From Alphaproteobacteria bacterium (GTDB lineage: Bacteria > Pseudomonadota > Alphaproteobacteria > Micropepsales > Micropepsaceae), in NCBI GenBank assembly GCA_003451645.1, contig DMER01000131.1:2001-8347 (forward strand): DNA of 6,347 nucleotides, read 5' to 3'. Of the stretch, positions 5,087 through 6,347 are shown piece after piece. The notes beneath the pieces were generated by a model. That model searched no databases, was not told the origin of the DNA, and saw nothing but the letters and a program-made list of their open reading frames with translations. The stretch's first letter is position 1; each line of letters starts with the position of its first letter. The position numbers and the translations under genes are program-made.

Positions 5087-6347
5087 ATGAGCGACGAAAG
5101 CCGGCCGTTTTTTGAGAACCCGATCCTGAACTCCCCGTATGAGGAGCCGGCCCGGCATCACGCGCTCGACGACGAAGGGCAGCCTCTCAATGTGCCGCCG
5201 TTCGCAGGGCGGCGACCGTCGAAGTTCATCACCCCGGTCCCACGGGCCCGCAAGAAAAAGCAAAACTCGAAGAAGGATCAGCGAGAGCTGGGGCTAGAAA
5301 ACGACGACGGGATTTCCGACGAGCAGCAGAAGTACAACCCTACCCCGATCATCAACGAAATCCGGAATCACCTGCGCGACTGGCGGGCGCAGCCGCAGGC
5401 AAGCTGGGGCGTCACGCCCGCCACCGCGCGGCTGTTGACCTATTGGCGGAGCCACAAGTTCCAAAGCATCCGACCTTTTTTCTGCCAGGTCGAAGCGGTC
5501 GAGACGATCATCTGGCTGACCGAGGTCGCGAAGGGCCGTAAGCAATACGCAAGTATCTGGGACCATATCCTCGGTGCGAACGAGGATGCGAACCCGGAAT
5601 TGCTGCGGCTAGCCATGAAGATGGCGACGGGCGCGGGGAAAACGACCGTCATGGCGATGTTGATCGCCTGGCAGACCGTGAACGCGGTCCGATCGCCGGC
5701 GAGCCAGTCTTACTCCCGGGGATTTCTGATCGTCGCACCCGGTATCACCATCAAGGACCGGCTGCGCGTCTTGCTGCCGAACGATACGGATAGCTACTAC
5801 CGGACGCGCGAACTGATCCCGCAGGACATGATGGACGACGTCGCGAAGGCGAAGATCGTCGTCACGAACTATCACGCGTTTCAGCTCAAGGAAAAACTGG
5901 AGACGAACAAGGTCGGACGGTCGCTGCTCCAGGGGCGGCACGCGCCCATCGTGACCAAGGAAACCGAAGGCGAGATGATCCGCCGGGTCGCGGGCGATCT
6001 GATGGGCCTGAAAAACATCGTCGTGATCAACGACGAGGCGCACCATTGTTACAGGGAGAAGCCTGGGAACGACGACATCAGCGAGCTGAAAGGCGACGAA
6101 CGGAAGGACGCGGAGAAGGAGAACGAGGCAGCCCGGCTGTGGATCAACGGGATCGAGGCGTTCAAGCGCAAGCTTGGCGTCCGCGCCGTCTATGACCTCT
6201 CGGCGACGCCCTTCTTCTTACGCGGATCGGGCTATGCCGAGGGCACGTTGTTCCACTGGACGGTCAGCGATTTCTCTCTGATGGACGCCATCGAAAGCGG
6301 CATCGTAAAGCTGCCCCGCGTGCCGGTCGCCGACAACATCCCCGGCA
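5087..6347 (+). CDS. DEAD/DEAH-type helicase, restriction (type III Res-like) subunit, partial
   Basis: Superfamily 2 ATPase of the kind annotated as restriction endonuclease R subunit; 420 codons are visible and the gene runs off the right edge. The N-terminal about 100 residues (ENPILNSPYEEPARH, then GRRPSKFITPVPRARKKK) match, from memory, the start of type III-like restriction helicases labelled the BPTD_3080 family. A Q-motif-like RPFFCQVEAV (129-138, Q134) leads to Walker A ATGAGKTT (180-187, K185). FLIVAPG (motif Ia-like), IVVTNYHAF, the DEAH box NDEAHH (315-320) and motif III LSATPFF (371-377) follow. The catalytic motifs seen are intact. Helicase lobe 2 and any nuclease domain would be beyond the edge; family members are about 900-1,000 aa. 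The ATG is preceded by GAGGA (5078-5082), 4 nt away. The family is usually paired with a DNA methyltransferase, which is not in this window. The role in restriction is inferred from family. Confidence 0.88.
   Translation, partial: MSDESRPFFENPILNSPYEEPARHHALDDEGQPLNVPPFAGRRPSKFITPVPRARKKKQNSKKDQRELGLENDDGISDEQQKYNPTPIINEIRNHLRDWRAQPQASWGVTPATARLLTYWRSHKFQSIRPFFCQVEAVETIIWLTEVAKGRKQYASIWDHILGANEDANPELLRLAMKMATGAGKTTVMAMLIAWQTVNAVRSPASQSYSRGFLIVAPGITIKDRLRVLLPNDTDSYYRTRELIPQDMMDDVAKAKIVVTNYHAFQLKEKLETNKVGRSLLQGRHAPIVTKETEGEMIRRVAGDLMGLKNIVVINDEAHHCYREKPGNDDISELKGDERKDAEKENEAARLWINGIEAFKRKLGVRAVYDLSATPFFLRGSGYAEGTLFHWTVSDFSLMDAIESGIVKLPRVPVADNIPG

Noticed and set aside
5294..6046. Minus-strand open frames (5294-5566, 5440-5652, 5609-6046)
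   Set aside because: They are antisense to the helicase gene, whose Walker A, DEAH and SAT motifs fix the true frame.
1..6347. CRISPR array, insertion sequence or large tandem repeat
   Set aside because: No regularly spaced repeats, transposase motif or terminal inverted repeats were seen on reading through.

Overview
The window is GC-rich bacterial DNA. Its codons favour G or C in third position, and the one long intergenic promoter region is clearly AT-rich by contrast. The protein styles fit a proteobacterium, most likely an alphaproteobacterium. That assignment rests on general appearance and memory of families, not on a marker gene. No RNA gene, insertion sequence or CRISPR array is visible.

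Layout. The left 63% is a minus-strand operon. sbcD (nuclease subunit, complete, 382 aa) is followed by sbcC (SMC/Rad50-type ATPase subunit, 938 codons visible, running off the left edge). The two are joined by a 4-base stop/start overlap. Reading away from sbcD on the plus strand, across a 77-bp AT-rich gap, is a 267-aa transcriptional regulator. It has an N-terminal winged helix and a WYL domain of the type seen in BrxR/CapW, the regulators of phage-defence operons. After a 244-bp spacer with no convincing gene, the plus strand continues with a superfamily 2 helicase resembling the Res (R) subunit of type III-like restriction systems. It is visible for 420 codons and cut by the right edge.

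How they may work together. The 77-bp divergent gap carries a good minus-strand sigma-70 promoter for sbcDC (TTGACT, 18-bp spacer, TATAAA). The -10 box sits exactly inside the spacer of a GTACA-N9-TGTAC dyad. A second short dyad (AATCT-AC-AGATT) touches the -35 box and lies just before the regulator's start codon. The simplest reading is that the WYL protein controls sbcDC, and probably itself, from these sites. With the restriction-type helicase downstream, the window looks like a defence island in which SbcCD, normally a housekeeping DNA-end processing nuclease, is wired to a defence-type regulator. The genes and promoter are read from the sequence; the control circuit and joint function are inference.
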